This document shows, piece after piece, positions 36,598-47,491 of a stretch of DNA of 64,000 nucleotides. Origin of the DNA: Thalassospiraceae bacterium LMO-SO8 (lineage in GTDB: Bacteria; Pseudomonadota; Alphaproteobacteria; Rhodospirillales; Casp-alpha2). The stretch is from NCBI GenBank assembly GCA_031655335.1, contig CP134226.1, positions 2,498,001 to 2,562,000 on the forward strand, written 5' to 3'. A model generated the notes under the pieces. The model was not told the origin of the DNA. It saw nothing but the letters and a program-made list of their open reading frames with translations, and searched no databases. Both the position numbers and the translations under genes were made by a program. Numbering within the stretch: the stretch's first letter is position 1; the number at the start of each line of letters is the position of its first letter.

Positions 36598-37722
36598 ATG
36601 AGCACGCTCGCCCGCACCGACAATTCGATCCTGGCCCGCTGGTGGTGGACGGTCGATCGCTGGAACCTGGCCGCCGTCGCCGTGCTGGCCATGACCGGGG
36701 CGGTGCTGGCCTTGGCGGCCTCGCCGCCGGTGGCCTTGCGCCTGGGTCTCGATACCTATTATTTCGCGGGGCGTCAGGTGCTCTACCTGGGGCTCGGCCT
36801 GTTCATCCTCGTCTGCACCTCGCTGTTGTCACCCAAGGGCGTGCGTCGTCTGGCCATGGCCGTGCTGGCCGGGTCCATGGTGCTGATGGTGGCGGTGCTG
36901 GCCGTGGGGCCGGAAATCAAGGGGGCGACGCGCTGGCTCAGTTTCGGTGCCCTGTCCTTGCAGCCGTCGGAATTCGTCAAACCGGCCCTTGCCGTGACCG
37001 CGGCCTGGTTCTTCGCCCAGGCCCGGCTACAGGAAGGCTACCCCGGTAATCTGGTCGCCACGGGCCTGTTCCTGATGGTCGCGGCATTGCTGCTGATGCA
37101 GCCGGACGTGGGCATGACCATGGTCGTCGCCGCGGTCTGGGCCGTGCAGTTCTTCCTGGCGGGGCTGCCGATCGTCATGGTCATGGGCATCGGCCTCGCT
37201 TTCCTGGCCGCCAGCGTCGGTGCCTATTTCACCTTTGGCCATGTGCGGGCGCGGGTCGACCGTTTCTTCGATCCCTCGGCGGGCGAGGGCTATCAGGTCA
37301 TGCGGTCGCTCGACGCCTTCCACAACGGCGGTCTGACCGGGCGCGGCCCGGGCGAGGGACGGGTCAAGGAAGTGCTGCCCGACGCCCATACGGATTTCAT
37401 CTTCGCCGTCGCCGGCGAGGAATTCGGCATGCTGGTCTGTGTCGCCATCGTCGGCCTGTTTGCCTTCGTGGTGATCCGCGGCCTGACCCGCGCCTACAAG
37501 GACGACAATTTGTTTGTGTTGTTGGCCTCGGCCGGCCTGCTGGTCCAATTCGCGGTCCAGGCCATGATCAATCTGGCTTCGACCCTGCACCTGATCCCGC
37601 CCAAGGGCATGACCCTGCCGTTCGTGTCCTATGGCGGGTCGTCCACGGTCGCCATTGCGCTGGGTTTCGGCATGATGCTGGCGTTGACCCGCCTGCGCCC
37701 GGGCGAAGGGGGCGTGCGATGA
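36598..37722 (+). CDS. ftsW: Septal peptidoglycan glycosyltransferase FtsW
   Basis: 374 residues, SEDS family, about ten TM helices. Polymerises lipid II with FtsI at the septum. Signatures: VGPEIKGATRWLSFGALSLQ with PSEFVKPAL (the conserved loop), GYQVMRSLDAFHNGGLTGRG, PDAHTDFIFAVAGEEFG with the catalytic-site aspartate region, and LPFVSYGGSSTVAIAL near the C-terminus. The ATG follows the murD TAG without a gap. It overlaps murG by 4 bases. Confidence 0.96.
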   Translation: MSTLARTDNSILARWWWTVDRWNLAAVAVLAMTGAVLALAASPPVALRLGLDTYYFAGRQVLYLGLGLFILVCTSLLSPKGVRRLAMAVLAGSMVLMVAVLAVGPEIKGATRWLSFGALSLQPSEFVKPALAVTAAWFFAQARLQEGYPGNLVATGLFLMVAALLLMQPDVGMTMVVAAVWAVQFFLAGLPIVMVMGIGLAFLAASVGAYFTFGHVRARVDRFFDPSAGEGYQVMRSLDAFHNGGLTGRGPGEGRVKEVLPDAHTDFIFAVAGEEFGMLVCVAIVGLFAFVVIRGLTRAYKDDNLFVLLASAGLLVQFAVQAMINLASTLHLIPPKGMTLPFVSYGGSSTVAIALGFGMMLALTRLRPGEGGVR

Positions 37723-38858
37723 CGGACAAGATGACCGGACATCTGGCCGTTCTCGCCGCCGGCGGCACCGGCGGGCATGTGTTCCCGGCGGAGGCGCTTG
37801 CCGCCGAGTTGGGCGCGCGGGGCTACCGCCTGGCGTTGATCACCGACCGGCGGGGCGGCGGCTTCGGCGGCGCGCTCGCCAATCTGGAAACCCATCATAT
37901 CCGGGCCGGCGGCATCGCCGGCAAGCGGTTCACGGCGCGCATCGAAAGCGTGTTCGAACTCGGCCTCGGCATGTTGCAGGCGCGCAAGCTTTTGGCCAGG
38001 TTGAAGCCCGACGCGGTCATCGGCTTCGGCGGTTATGCCTCGGTGCCGACCATGATGGCGGCGACCTGGGCCGGGCTGGCCACGGCGATCCACGAACAGA
38101 ACGCGGTGCTGGGCCGCGCCAATCGCCTGCTGGCGACCCGGGTGCGGCGCATCGCGACCTCCATCGACGGCACGCAGATGGTGCCGGAGGCCGCCAAGTC
38201 CAAGGTCCACCTGACCGGCATGCCCGTGCGCCCGGCGGTCCTGGCGGCGCGCGAGACGGCCTATGACGAAATCACCGACCGCGGGCCGCTCAACCTGCTG
38301 GTCACCGGCGGTTCGCAAGGGGCCCGGGTTTTGTCCGACGTGGTGCCGGCGGCTTTGGCGTCGCTGCCCGACGCTCTGAAGAAGCGCCTGAACGTGACCC
38401 AGCAATGCCGGGCCGAGGACCTGGACCGCGTGGCCACGGTCTATGCCCAGGCCGGGGTCAAAGCCGATCTGAAAAACTTCTTCGACGATGTTCCCCAGCG
38501 CCTTGCGGCGGCGCATCTGCTGATCGCGCGGGCCGGGGCCTCCACCGTCGCCGAGATGACGGCGATCGGCCGCCCGGCGATCCTGGTGCCCTATCCCCAT
38601 GCCATCGACAACCACCAGTTCGCCAACGCCCAGGCCGTGGACGAGGCCGGGGCCGGCTGGCTGATGGCGGAGGACGTGTTCACGGCCGAGCGCCTGGCCG
38701 GGCGGTTGACCAGTCTGTTCGAAAGCCCGCGTCACCTGGCCCATGCGGCCCGCGCGTCCCGTCGCATCGGGCGGCCCGACGCGGCCCACGCCCTGGCCGA
38801 CATGGTGGCGGACATGATGCCCAACGGGCATTCCGGCGAAGGAAGGCAGGCGGCATGA
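37719..38858 (+). CDS. murG: UDP-GlcNAc:lipid I GlcNAc transferase
   Basis: 379 residues, GT-B glycosyltransferase (GT28) on the inner face of the membrane; makes lipid II. N-terminal [47 protein letters not shown]-terminal [16 protein letters not shown] and [20 protein letters not shown] with [14 protein letters not shown], all family marks. ATGA overlap with ftsW and with murC. Confidence 0.97.
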   Translation: MTDKMTGHLAVLAAGGTGGHVFPAEALAAELGARGYRLALITDRRGGGFGGALANLETHHIRAGGIAGKRFTARIESVFELGLGMLQARKLLARLKPDAVIGFGGYASVPTMMAATWAGLATAIHEQNAVLGRANRLLATRVRRIATSIDGTQMVPEAAKSKVHLTGMPVRPAVLAARETAYDEITDRGPLNLLVTGGSQGARVLSDVVPAALASLPDALKKRLNVTQQCRAEDLDRVATVYAQAGVKADLKNFFDDVPQRLAAAHLLIARAGASTVAEMTAIGRPAILVPYPHAIDNHQFANAQAVDEAGAGWLMAEDVFTAERLAGRLTSLFESPRHLAHAARASRRIGRPDAAHALADMVADMMPNGHSGEGRQAA

Positions 38859-40312
38859 GAGCGCTTCCCCTCGACATCGGCACCCTGCATTTCGTCGGCA
38901 TCGGCGGCATCGGCATGAGCGGCATCGCCGAGGTTCTGCATTCCCTGGGATATTCCGTCCAGGGGTCGGACATCGCCGACAGCGCCAACGTGAAACGCCT
39001 GCGCGATATGGGCATCGACGTCCATGTCGGCCATGACGCGGCGAACCTGGGACAGGCCCAGGTCGTGGTCGTGTCGTCCGCCGTGAAACCCGACAATCCC
39101 GAGGTCGTGGCCGCGCGCCAGAACCTGATCCCCGTCGTTCGCCGCGCCGAAATGCTGGGCGAACTGATGCGCCTGAAATGGTCGATCGCCGTCGGCGGCA
39201 CCCATGGCAAGACCACGACAACCTCGCTGGTATCTGCCGTGCTGGACGGTGCCGGGCTCGACCCCACGGTCATCAACGGCGGCATCATCAATGCCTACGG
39301 CACCAATGCCCGTTTGGGCACCGGCGACTGGCTGGTGGCCGAGGCCGATGAAAGCGACGGCACCTTCCTGAAACTGCCGTCGACCATCGCCGTGGTCACC
39401 AACATCGACCCGGAACACATGGAACATTACGGCGACTTCGAAACACTCAAGCGCGCCTTCGTGCAGTTCGTCGAAAACATCCCGTTCTACGGCTTCGCGG
39501 TGCTGTGCATCGACCATGCCGAGGTTCAGAACCTGATCCCCCGGGTGTCCGACCGCCGCGTCGTGACCTACGGCTTCAGCCCCCAGGCCGACGTGCGCGC
39601 CGTCAACATGACGCCGGGCCTGGACGGCATCGCCTTCGACGCCGTGATCCGTGACCGCAAGACCGGCGAGACCCGCGAGATCGCCGACCTGCACCTGCCC
39701 ATGTACGGCCAGCACAACGTGCAGAACGCCCTGGCGGCCATCGCCATCGCCAATGAAATGATGTTGTCCGATGCCGACGTGGCGCGGGCCCTGGCCAAGT
39801 TCGGCGGCGTCAAGCGGCGCTTCACCCGCACCGGCACGGTCGGCGGCATCACCGTGATCGACGACTACGGCCACCATCCTGTGGAAATTTCCGCCGTCCT
39901 GGCCGCCGCCCGCGACGCCACCAACGGCAAGGTCATCGCCGTGGTGCAACCGCATCGCTACACCCGCCTGCGCGACCTGTTCGAGGATTTTTGCACCTGC
40001 TTCAACGATGCCGATGCCGTGGTCGTCGCCCCCGTCTATGCGGCGGGCGAGGCGCCGATCGAGGGCATCGACCGGGATTCCCTGGTCGAGGGACTGAAGG
40101 TCCACGGCCACCGCAAGGTGATTGCCTTGGACGCCCCCGAGGACCTGGCCCGCATCACCCTGGATCTTGCGAAAAGCGGCGACTTCGTTGTCTGCCTGGG
40201 CGCCGGCACGATCACGGCCTGGGCCAACGCCCTGCCGGAACAGCTTCAGGAACTGGGCGGCGGGCTGCGTGAAATTCCCGGCGGCAGCAAGAGCGGGGAG
40301 ATCAGCGCATGA
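38855..40312 (+). CDS. murC: UDP-MurNAc:L-alanine ligase
   Basis: 485 residues. Adds L-alanine to UDP-MurNAc, the first peptide step. [20 protein letters not shown] near 11-30, P-loop [18 protein letters not shown] near 107-124, [12 protein letters not shown] and [18 protein letters not shown]-terminal [10 protein letters not shown] (about 343-352), typical of MurC. Starts in the murG stop (ATGA). A frame extending upstream inside murG is shadow only. Confidence 0.97.
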   Translation: MRALPLDIGTLHFVGIGGIGMSGIAEVLHSLGYSVQGSDIADSANVKRLRDMGIDVHVGHDAANLGQAQVVVVSSAVKPDNPEVVAARQNLIPVVRRAEMLGELMRLKWSIAVGGTHGKTTTTSLVSAVLDGAGLDPTVINGGIINAYGTNARLGTGDWLVAEADESDGTFLKLPSTIAVVTNIDPEHMEHYGDFETLKRAFVQFVENIPFYGFAVLCIDHAEVQNLIPRVSDRRVVTYGFSPQADVRAVNMTPGLDGIAFDAVIRDRKTGETREIADLHLPMYGQHNVQNALAAIAIANEMMLSDADVARALAKFGGVKRRFTRTGTVGGITVIDDYGHHPVEISAVLAAARDATNGKVIAVVQPHRYTRLRDLFEDFCTCFNDADAVVVAPVYAAGEAPIEGIDRDSLVEGLKVHGHRKVIALDAPEDLARITLDLAKSGDFVVCLGAGTITAWANALPEQLQELGGGLREIPGGSKSGEISA

Positions 40313-41268
40313 TGGCGGCGCGCTACGATACGACGTTGTTCGACCGGCTGCCGCCCGTACGGGGCCGGCTGACGGCCAATGCCGCGCTGGCGGGGTTCTC
40401 CTGGTTCCGCGTCGGCGGCCCGGCCGAGGTTCTGTTCGAACCCGCGGACACCGACGACCTTGCCGCCTTCATGGCGAACCTTCCCGCCGGCGTGCCGGTC
40501 ACGGTGATCGGCGTGGCATCCAATCTTCTGGTTCGCGACGGCGGTGTCGCCGGTGTGGTGATCCGTCTGGGCAAGGCCTTTGCGGATATTTCCATCGATG
40601 GCGACACGGTCACCGCCGGGGCCGGTGCCATGGACGTCAACGTGGCCCGCGCGGCGCGCGACGCGGGTCTTGCGGGGCTTGAATTCCTGATCGGCATTCC
40701 GGGCACGGTGGGCGGTGCCTTGCGCATGAACGCCGGGGCCTACGGCGCCGAAGTTTCCGATATTTTCGCGGCCGCATGGGCAGTGACCGGCAGGGGAGAG
40801 GTTGCGGCCCTCTCCCCGGCCGACATGGCCTTCGCCTATCGTCACTGCGGCCAGCCCGAGGACGTGATCTTCACCCGGGCGACGTTCCGGGCCACGCCCG
40901 GCGACGTCGATGCCATTTCACAACGCATGGCCGAGATTCAGAAAGCGCGGGGCGATACCCAGCCCGTGAAATCGCGCACGGGCGGGTCGACCTTCGCCAA
41001 TCCGTCATCTGGTGGAAAAGGGGGCCATAAGGCCTGGGAGCTGATCGACGAGGCCGGCTGCCGTGGCCTGACGCGGGGCGGGGCCCAGGTGTCGCCGCAG
41101 CATTGCAACTTCCTGATCAACACGGGCAACGCCACGGCGGCGGACCTGGAGGGTCTGGGCGAGGAAGTGCGTCGGCGGGTGCTCGAGGAAACCGGCGTCG
41201 AACTGCACTGGGAAATCCGCCGCATCGGCGTGCCGTCCCTGCCCAAGGCGCGGGAGGTCACGCCATGA
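40309..41268 (+). CDS. murB: UDP-N-acetylenolpyruvoylglucosamine reductase
   Basis: 319 residues. FAD enzyme that makes UDP-MurNAc from the MurA product. FAD_binding_4 domain about 20-190 with [33 protein letters not shown], and [21 protein letters not shown]-terminal MurB domain with the catalytic serine in GGSTFANPS. The insert [12 protein letters not shown] is of the type I/II kind seen in alphaproteobacteria. ATGA overlaps on both sides (murC and ddl). Confidence 0.96.
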   Translation: MMAARYDTTLFDRLPPVRGRLTANAALAGFSWFRVGGPAEVLFEPADTDDLAAFMANLPAGVPVTVIGVASNLLVRDGGVAGVVIRLGKAFADISIDGDTVTAGAGAMDVNVARAARDAGLAGLEFLIGIPGTVGGALRMNAGAYGAEVSDIFAAAWAVTGRGEVAALSPADMAFAYRHCGQPEDVIFTRATFRATPGDVDAISQRMAEIQKARGDTQPVKSRTGGSTFANPSSGGKGGHKAWELIDEAGCRGLTRGGAQVSPQHCNFLINTGNATAADLEGLGEEVRRRVLEETGVELHWEIRRIGVPSLPKAREVTP

Positions 41269-42167
41269 CCGGCCACGTCGCCGTGCTGATGGGTGGCTGG
41301 TCCGCCGAACGCGAGGTTTCCCTGGTGTCGGGTGCTGCCTGCGCCAAGGCCTTGCAGGACGCCGGGTATCAGGTCACGACCATCGACGTGCAGCGCGACG
41401 TCGGCGCGCTGATCACGCGCCTCTACCCGCGCCCGGACGCCGTGTTCAACGCCCTGCACGGCCGCTTCGGCGAGGACGGCTGTATCCAGGGCCTGCTCGA
41501 CATTCTGGGCATCCCCTATACCCATTCGGGCGTACTGGCCTCCGCCGTCGCCATGGACAAGCCCATGGCCAAACGCCTGTTCGCGGCCGAGGGCATCCCC
41601 GTCGCCGACCATGTCGTCACCACCATCGAAGCGGCCCGCGCCAAGGAGCCCATGGCCCGGCCCTATGTCGCCAAACCCATGAACGAAGGGTCCAGCGTCG
41701 GTGTGCATATCGTCCGCGAGGGCGATAACGAGCCGCCGTTCGAGGGATCGGGGTGGAGCTACGGCGAGGAAGTGATGATCGAGCGCTATATCCCCGGGCG
41801 TGAGTTGACCGTCTCGGTGATGGGCGGCAAGGCCCTGGCGGTCACCGAAATCACCACCGCGCGCGGGTTCTACGACTATGACGCCAAGTACGCCAACGGC
41901 GGGTCGATCCACGTGATCCCCGCCGAGGTCGACAAGGGCGTCTACGACCAGGCGATGGACCTGTCCGAACGCGCGTTCAAGGCGATCGGCTGCCGCGGCG
42001 TGGCGCGGACCGATTTCCGCTACGACGGCGACACCCTCTACATGCTGGAAATCAATACCCAACCGGGCATGACGCCCACGTCCCTGGTGCCGGAACAGGC
42101 CGCCCATGCGGGCCTGTCCTTCCAGGACCTGGTCGTCTGGATGGTTGAACAGGCGGAGTGCGATTGA
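41265..42167 (+). CDS. ddl: D-alanine-D-alanine ligase
   Basis: 300 residues, ATP-grasp; joins two D-alanines for Mur[20 protein letters not shown] (5-23), [49 protein letters not shown], and the Mg-binding [20 protein letters not shown]. Short DdlB-type length. ATG overlaps the murB stop; its TGA shares one base with the ftsQ ATG. Confidence 0.96.
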   Translation: MTGHVAVLMGGWSAEREVSLVSGAACAKALQDAGYQVTTIDVQRDVGALITRLYPRPDAVFNALHGRFGEDGCIQGLLDILGIPYTHSGVLASAVAMDKPMAKRLFAAEGIPVADHVVTTIEAARAKEPMARPYVAKPMNEGSSVGVHIVREGDNEPPFEGSGWSYGEEVMIERYIPGRELTVSVMGGKALAVTEITTARGFYDYDAKYANGGSIHVIPAEVDKGVYDQAMDLSERAFKAIGCRGVARTDFRYDGDTLYMLEINTQPGMTPTSLVPEQAAHAGLSFQDLVVWMVEQAECD

Positions 42168-43045
42168 TGGCCGAAAAGAAGACCGAAGCGAACGACACCC
42201 AGGCGGCGGGCAATCGCCGCGCGCGTAAACCGGGCGCGCCCAGAAAGCGCGTGCTGCGCGGGCAGGTGAGCCGCGCCGTCGGCGTGGGTGCCTTGGTCGC
42301 CGTGCTGGCCGGCGCGGGCGGTGGCGGATGGTGGGTGTGGTCCAACGACGTCGTGCCGCAGTTGTACACCAAGGCCCAGACCTGGACGGTCGATCAGACG
42401 GCCGAGGTCGGCTTGCGCATCGACGACATCTTCGTCACCGGGCGCTCGCAGACCACGCGCGACGACCTTTTGGCCGCGCTCAGGCTGACCCGGGGGGCGC
42501 CGATCTTCGGCTTCGATCCGGACGAAGCCCGCGAGCGGGTTGAGAAACTGCCCTGGGTCAAGCGCGCGGTGGTCGAACGCATGCTGCCGGGCACGGTGAT
42601 GTTGCATATCGAGGAACGCTCCCCGCTCGCCCTTTGGCAGAACAAGGGGGTGTTTCACCTGATCGACGACGAAGGGGTGGTGATCCTCAACACGGGGTTG
42701 GAGCGGTTCTCCGACCTGCCCATCGTGGTCGGCCCCGAAGCGCCCCGCCATGCCAGGGCGCTTTTGGAAACGCTCAAGGCCGAACCGGATTTGATGAACC
42801 AGGTGCGGGCGGCTGTCTGGGTGTCCGGGCGTCGTTGGACGCTGACCCTGGAAAACGGCATCGACGTGCAGCTGCCCGAGGACGACCCCGGCGGCGCCTG
42901 GCTGCGGCTGGCGGAGTACGAACGCCAGCACAAGGTTCTGGACCGTGACGTGGAGGTTCTCGACCTGCGCCTGCCGGACCGCCTGATCGTACGCAAGGCC
43001 GCCAAGCCGCGCCCACCCCGAAAGCCCAAAGGCCAAGAAACGTGA
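42167..43045 (+). CDS. ftsQ: Cell division protein FtsQ
   Basis: 292 residues. Basic cytoplasmic N-tail (RARKPGAPRKRVLRG), one TM helix near 38-58 (VGALVAVLAGAGGGGWWVW), then a POTRA domain (VGLRIDDIFVTGRSQTTRDD to VVERMLPGTVMLHIEER) and the FtsQ beta domain. Organises the FtsQBL subcomplex of the divisome. Start ATG shares its A with the ddl stop (TGATG); a GTG three codons upstream is less likely. Followed by 31 bases before ftsA. Confidence 0.93.
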   Translation: MAEKKTEANDTQAAGNRRARKPGAPRKRVLRGQVSRAVGVGALVAVLAGAGGGGWWVWSNDVVPQLYTKAQTWTVDQTAEVGLRIDDIFVTGRSQTTRDDLLAALRLTRGAPIFGFDPDEARERVEKLPWVKRAVVERMLPGTVMLHIEERSPLALWQNKGVFHLIDDEGVVILNTGLERFSDLPIVVGPEAPRHARALLETLKAEPDLMNQVRAAVWVSGRRWTLTLENGIDVQLPEDDPGGAWLRLAEYERQHKVLDRDVEVLDLRLPDRLIVRKAAKPRPPRKPKGQET

Positions 43046-43076
43046 GACTGACCAAGAACCATATGAGACGACGGCC

Positions 43077-44357
43077 ATGAACAAACCATTGGGAAATGCA
43101 AAACCGCGCAGCGGACTGATCGCGGCCCTGGACTTGGGTTCGTCCAAGGTCACCTGCGTGATCGCGCGCCTGGCCACGGGCGTGTCGAGCAACCAGATGA
43201 CGGCGCGGGTCGTCGGCATCGGCCATCAGAAATCCCACGGCCTGAAGTCGGGCAGCGTGATCGACCTGGAGGCCGCCGAGGCGACCATCCGCGCCACGGT
43301 CGAGGTCGCCGAGTCCATGGTCGGCGAAAACATTCACAAGGTCTTCGTCAACCTGTCCTGCGGCAAGCCCAAATCGAAGCTGGTTGCCCATGAAGCGGAA
43401 ATCGGCGGCCGTGAGATCGAAGAGGCGGATTTGTACCGCGTTCTGACGGCCGATCAGGTCACCGCCGGCACCCCGGCCGACCGGGAGATGATCCATTCCA
43501 TCCCCGTCGGCTATTCGGTCGATGACAACCGCGGCGTGCGCGATCCGCGCGGCATGTACGGTTCGCGCCTGGGCGCCAATGTGCATCTGGTGACGGCGCA
43601 ACGGGGCCCGGTCAAGAACCTGCGCACGGTGATCGACCGCTGCCAGCTTGAGATCGACGCCATGGTGGCGACGCCCTTCGCCTCTGCCCTGGCCTGTTTG
43701 GTCGACGACGAACGTCAGCTCGGCACCACCTGCATCGACATCGGCGGCGGCGTCACATCGCTGGCCATCTTTTGCGACGGCGAACTGGTCCATACGGACG
43801 TTATTCCGCTCGGCGGCGGCCACATGACCAACGACATCGCGCGCGGCCTGTCGACGCCCCTGGAAAGCGCCGAACGGATGAAGACGCTGTTCGGCTGCGT
43901 CATTCCGTCGCCGTCCGACGATGCGGAAATGATCACCGTGCCGTTGATCGGCGAAGACAAGGAAGCGGCCCAGACGCAGGTGCCGCGGTCGGTCCTGGTC
44001 GGCATCGTCCGGCCCCGGGCCGAGGAAATCATGGAACTGGTGCGCGACCGTCTGGCGGCCAGCGGGTTCGACAAGGCCATCGGCCAGCGCGTGGTGCTGA
44101 CCGGCGGGGCGAGCCAGCTGTCCGGATTGGCGGAACTCGCCGGAGACGTGCTCGGCCGTCAGGTTCGCCTGGCCCGGCCGCGCGGGGTCGAGGGGCTATC
44201 GGAAGCGGTTTCGGGGCCGGGGTTCGCAACCTCGGTCGGGTTGATCCGCTATGCGGTGGAAAACCCCTTGGAGGTGGCTGGGGGCGATTTTCAGCCGATC
44301 AAGGAACGCAGTGGCGCCTTCGGGCGGTTCGGCCAGTGGCTGCGGGAGAACTTCTGA
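43077..44357 (+). CDS. ftsA: Cell division protein FtsA
   Basis: 426 residues, actin-like membrane tether for FtsZ. GLIAALDLGSSKVTCVIARL (phosphate 1, about 13-32), SHTS-like SHGLKSGSVIDLEAAEATI (1C domain), TTCIDIGGGVTSLAIFCDG (phosphate 2), VVLTGGASQLSGLAELA (adenosine motif). The C-terminal amphipathic helix is FGRFGQWLRENF, which binds membrane. The stop overlaps by context with a 29-codon small ORF that starts right after it. Confidence 0.96.
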   Translation: MNKPLGNAKPRSGLIAALDLGSSKVTCVIARLATGVSSNQMTARVVGIGHQKSHGLKSGSVIDLEAAEATIRATVEVAESMVGENIHKVFVNLSCGKPKSKLVAHEAEIGGREIEEADLYRVLTADQVTAGTPADREMIHSIPVGYSVDDNRGVRDPRGMYGSRLGANVHLVTAQRGPVKNLRTVIDRCQLEIDAMVATPFASALACLVDDERQLGTTCIDIGGGVTSLAIFCDGELVHTDVIPLGGGHMTNDIARGLSTPLESAERMKTLFGCVIPSPSDDAEMITVPLIGEDKEAAQTQVPRSVLVGIVRPRAEEIMELVRDRLAASGFDKAIGQRVVLTGGASQLSGLAELAGDVLGRQVRLARPRGVEGLSEAVSGPGFATSVGLIRYAVENPLEVAGGDFQPIKERSGAFGRFGQWLRENF

Positions 44358-44447
44358 ATGAGCAATCAACAACGTGTTTTCAACCAATCCCCTGAATGTA
44401 CCCACGGCGGGTCCGGTCGTAGTTGCATTTATTCAGGCGGCAAGTAA
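44358..44447 (+). CDS. Possible 29-aa small ORF between ftsA and ftsZ
   Basis: ATG directly after the ftsA TGA (TGAATG), open for 29 codons, TAA at 44445-44447, then the ftsZ SD TCGGAGG four bases later. The peptide begins [10 protein letters not shown] and ends with a GGSG and CIYSGGK part. It could couple ftsA and ftsZ translation or be a chance frame. No family known. Coding status is speculative. Confidence 0.25.
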   Translation: MSNQQRVFNQSPECTHGGSGRSCIYSGGK

Positions 44448-44464
44448 TCATCGGAGGCAGAGAA

Positions 44465-46273
44465 ATGACCATTAAAATTACAGTACCGGAAGATCACGAC
44501 GCGCCCGAATTGAAACCTCGGATCAGCGTGATCGGCGTCGGCGGGGCCGGTGGCAACGCCGTCAACAATATGATCGCGGCCAATCTTGAAGGCTGCGACT
44601 TCATCGTCGCCAACACGGACGCCCAGGCCATCAAGGGCTCGAAGGCCGACCGCCGCATCCAACTCGGCACCGGCGTGACGAAAGGTCTCGGCGCTGGGTC
44701 CAAGCCGGAAGTCGGCAAGGCCGCCGCCGAGGAATCGATCAGCGAGATCCTTGACGAGTTGCACCAGTCCAACATGGTGTTCATCGCCGCCGGCATGGGC
44801 GGCGGGACGGGCACCGGCGCCGCGCCGGTGATCGCCAAGGCCGCGCGCGAGCACGGCATCCTGACGGTCGGCGTGGTGACCAAGCCCTTCCAGTTCGAGG
44901 GCAGCCACCGCATGCGTCTGGCCGAACAGGGCCTGGACGAACTGGCGGGATACGTCGATACCTTGATCATCATCCCCAACCAGAACCTGTTCCGTGTCGC
45001 CAACGAAAAGACGACCTTCGCCGACGCCTTCAAGATGGCGGACGACGTTCTGTATTCGGGCGTGCGCTCGATCACCGACCTGATGGTGATGCCGGGCCTC
45101 ATCAACCTGGATTTCGCCGACGTGCAATCGGTCATGCAGGGCATGGGCCGGGCCATGATGGGCACGGGCGAGGCGGCCGGCGAACGCCGGGCCCTCGACG
45201 CGGCGGAAGCGGCCATTTCCAACCCGCTTCTGGACGACGCCTCCATGCGGGGCGCGCGCGGCGTGCTGATCAACATCACGGGCGGCGAGGACATCACGCT
45301 GTTCGAGGTCGATGAAGCCGCCAACCGGGTCCGCGCCGAAGTGGACGAAGACGCCTATATCATCATCGGTTCCGCCTTCGACCAATCCATGGAGGGCACC
45401 ATGCGGGTGTCCGTCGTGGCCACGGGTCTGGAGGCCGCCGAAGGCGAACAGCCGTCGCACCTGCATATCCTGAACCAGGCCCAGCGCATCGCGCCGGTCC
45501 GCGTGCCCCGGCCTGAGGAAGAGCCGAAGGCCGCCCAGCCGGCCATCGTCACCATGCGTAACGAGCCGGTCCCGGCACCCGAGCCGGCCCCCGAAATCAC
45601 CGACGACGTCGCCGAATCGGCCGCCGATTCGTTCGATTCCGAGCCCATGGACGCGGTCGCCGAAGCCGACGCCGAGCCCATGGACAGCCTGCCGGAAGTC
45701 GCCGAAGCGGCCCCGGCGGAACTGCAGCCCCGGGTTCCGGCGGCCATGCCGGGCGCGGGCAACGTGGAATCCTTCATTCCGCAGCGCGCCGTCGAGGTCG
45801 AAGACGACGACACCCTGGACGGTCCTGCTGCCGGTGCCGACCCCTTCGAAGTGGCGGCCATGGTCAACGGATCCCACGCCGAGGATGACGCGCCCAGGAT
45901 GGGCGGGTTGCTGCGGCGGCCCAAGAAGGAAGGCGGCGGCCTGTCGCTGTTCGAACGGGTCACCGGCACCGGACGGGCCAAAAAACCCGAGGAAACCGCC
46001 GTTTCCGAACCTGCCCCGGCGGCACAACCGGCGGCGGTGTCCGAGCGGGGCACCATCGACGCCCTGATTCGGTCGCGCGCGGCGACCCCGCAAGCGGCGG
46101 AAAATCCCGCCCCGGCCCCCGTTCAGGCCCCGGCTCCGGTGCAGGCGGCCCCGGTTCAGTCGGCTCCCAAAGCGCCTTTGGGCGGGGTCGATCCGGCCGA
46201 TCGGCTGCCCTCGGCGGACACGGAAGATGACCTTTTGGACATTCCGGCCTTCCTCCGCCGTCAGGCCAACTGA
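44465..46273 (+). CDS. ftsZ: Cell division protein FtsZ
   Basis: 602 residues, tubulin-like GTPase that forms the Z ring. GTP-binding domain about 12-320: [18 protein letters not shown], the tubulin signature [15 protein letters not shown], and T7-loop region [18 protein letters not shown] long proline/alanine/glutamate-rich linker (about 320-585) follows, and the C-terminal peptide [11 protein letters not shown] binds FtsA and other partners. The linker makes it far longer than the 383-residue E. coli protein, as in Rhizobiales and Caulobacter. ATG at 44465 with SD TCGGAGG; an upstream start 42 bases earlier adds an atypical basic tail. Confidence 0.97.
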   Translation: MTIKITVPEDHDAPELKPRISVIGVGGAGGNAVNNMIAANLEGCDFIVANTDAQAIKGSKADRRIQLGTGVTKGLGAGSKPEVGKAAAEESISEILDELHQSNMVFIAAGMGGGTGTGAAPVIAKAAREHGILTVGVVTKPFQFEGSHRMRLAEQGLDELAGYVDTLIIIPNQNLFRVANEKTTFADAFKMADDVLYSGVRSITDLMVMPGLINLDFADVQSVMQGMGRAMMGTGEAAGERRALDAAEAAISNPLLDDASMRGARGVLINITGGEDITLFEVDEAANRVRAEVDEDAYIIIGSAFDQSMEGTMRVSVVATGLEAAEGEQPSHLHILNQAQRIAPVRVPRPEEEPKAAQPAIVTMRNEPVPAPEPAPEITDDVAESAADSFDSEPMDAVAEADAEPMDSLPEVAEAAPAELQPRVPAAMPGAGNVESFIPQRAVEVEDDDTLDGPAAGADPFEVAAMVNGSHAEDDAPRMGGLLRRPKKEGGGLSLFERVTGTGRAKKPEETAVSEPAPAAQPAAVSERGTIDALIRSRAATPQAAENPAPAPVQAPAPVQAAPVQSAPKAPLGGVDPADRLPSADTEDDLLDIPAFLRRQAN

Positions 46274-46277
46274 AGGG

Positions 46278-46292
46278 ACGGTGGAACACCGT
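46278..46292 (+). other. Hairpin right after ftsZ
   Basis: ACGGTG (46278-46283), loop GAA, CACCGT (46287-46292), a perfect 6-bp stem starting 5 bases past the ftsZ stop. Not followed by a U-tract, so more likely a 3' stability or pausing element than a terminator. Confidence 0.4.
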
Positions 46293-46323
46293 AACATTCG
46301 GAAACAATTAGTGATTTGAGGGG

Positions 46324-46360
46324 ATCCCAGGTTCTGTTTATTCATGAGCCTGGGATTTCT
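46324..46360 (+). terminator. Possible weak terminator between ftsZ and lpxC
   Basis: ATCCCAGG (46324-46331), 17-nt loop, CCTGGGAT (46349-46356), then TTCTTC. The long loop and interrupted U-run suggest partial termination, which would separate ftsZ from lpxC in dosage. Confidence 0.4.
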
Positions 46361-46491
46361 TCAATTCTGCCGCACCGTGTCGAACGAAAATCGCGCGACC
46401 GGGGATGCGGTTGAAAATTACGACTTTGGGGGCCTGCGCCGGACATTCCGGGCAACAGTCTCGAAAAAAAACGAAAGAAACGGGGAACCTG

Positions 46492-47466
46492 ATGGGTTTG
46501 ATCACCGTCGGCCAGAAAGACCAGCAGACCAAAGCATCGTTTAAGGAAGCCGTTCGTCAGCGAACCTTGAAGGAAGCGGTGTCCCTGACCGGGATCGGTC
46601 TGCATTCCGGCGCGCCGGTCACCCTGACCCTGCATCCCGCCCCGGCCGATTACGGCATTCATTTCCATCGCACGGACTTGTCCGAAAACGGCGCCGTCGC
46701 CGCGCGCTGGGACTGTGTCTCTGACACCCGCATGTGTTCCGCCCTGGCCAACGACCAGGGCGTGTCCGTGGGCACGGTCGAACACCTGATGGCGGCCCTG
46801 GCCGGCTGCGGGATCGACAACGTGCGGATCGAATTGGACGGCCCGGAAGTGCCCGTCATGGATGGCAGCTCTCAGCATTTCGTCGATATCATCCGCGCCG
46901 CCGGCGTGGTGGCGCTTGTCGCCGACCGCCGCGTGATCCGCGTTCTCAAGCCGGTTTCCGTGGAAACCGACCAGGGCCGCGCCGAGCTGACCCCGTCGCC
47001 GGTGTTCTCGGTCGATTTCGAGATTGAATTCAAAAGCCAGGCGATCCGCCGCCAGCATCTGCGGCTCGGCGTCGTCAATGGTGCTTTCTGCAAGGAATTG
47101 GCGAATGCGCGGACCTTCGGCTTCATGCACGAGGTCGAAGCCATGCAGAAGGCCGGTCTGGCCCGCGGCGGCTCCCTCGACAACGCCATCGTCATCGACG
47201 GCGATAAGGTTCTGAACGACGGCGGTCTGCGCCACGACGACGAATTCGTGCGCCACAAGGCCCTGGACGCGATCGGCGACCTGTACCTGGCCGGCGGCCA
47301 GATCATCGGCGCCTACCGGGCCGAACGGGCGGGGCACGCCATCAACAACGCGCTGCTGCGCAAGCTGTTCGCCGATCCGGACGCCTGGTGCTACGACGTT
47401 CTGCGCGGCGACGAATCGAAGACCGCCATGGACGGCGGCATCAAGGCGGAAGCCGCCCTCGCCTGA
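46492..47466 (+). CDS. lpxC: UDP-3-O-acyl-N-acetylglucosamine deacetylase
   Basis: 324 residues, the zinc enzyme for the committed step of lipid A synthesis. Two repeated LpxC domains: TLKEAVSLTGIGLHSGAPVT at the start, VGTVEHLMAALAGCGIDN with zinc His, ARTFGFMHEVEAM, and EFVRHKALDAIGDLYLAG with the second zinc histidine and aspartate. The start at MGLITVGQKDQQ has GGGGAACC before it; an in-frame ATG 87 bases upstream would add a basic, non-conserved tail. Its presence shows LPS is made. Last gene of the dcw run; a strong terminator follows. Confidence 0.96.
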   Translation: MGLITVGQKDQQTKASFKEAVRQRTLKEAVSLTGIGLHSGAPVTLTLHPAPADYGIHFHRTDLSENGAVAARWDCVSDTRMCSALANDQGVSVGTVEHLMAALAGCGIDNVRIELDGPEVPVMDGSSQHFVDIIRAAGVVALVADRRVIRVLKPVSVETDQGRAELTPSPVFSVDFEIEFKSQAIRRQHLRLGVVNGAFCKELANARTFGFMHEVEAMQKAGLARGGSLDNAIVIDGDKVLNDGGLRHDDEFVRHKALDAIGDLYLAGGQIIGAYRAERAGHAINNALLRKLFADPDAWCYDVLRGDESKTAMDGGIKAEAALA

Positions 47467-47491
47467 CGGACCGGAAATGACGCGGATTGCG

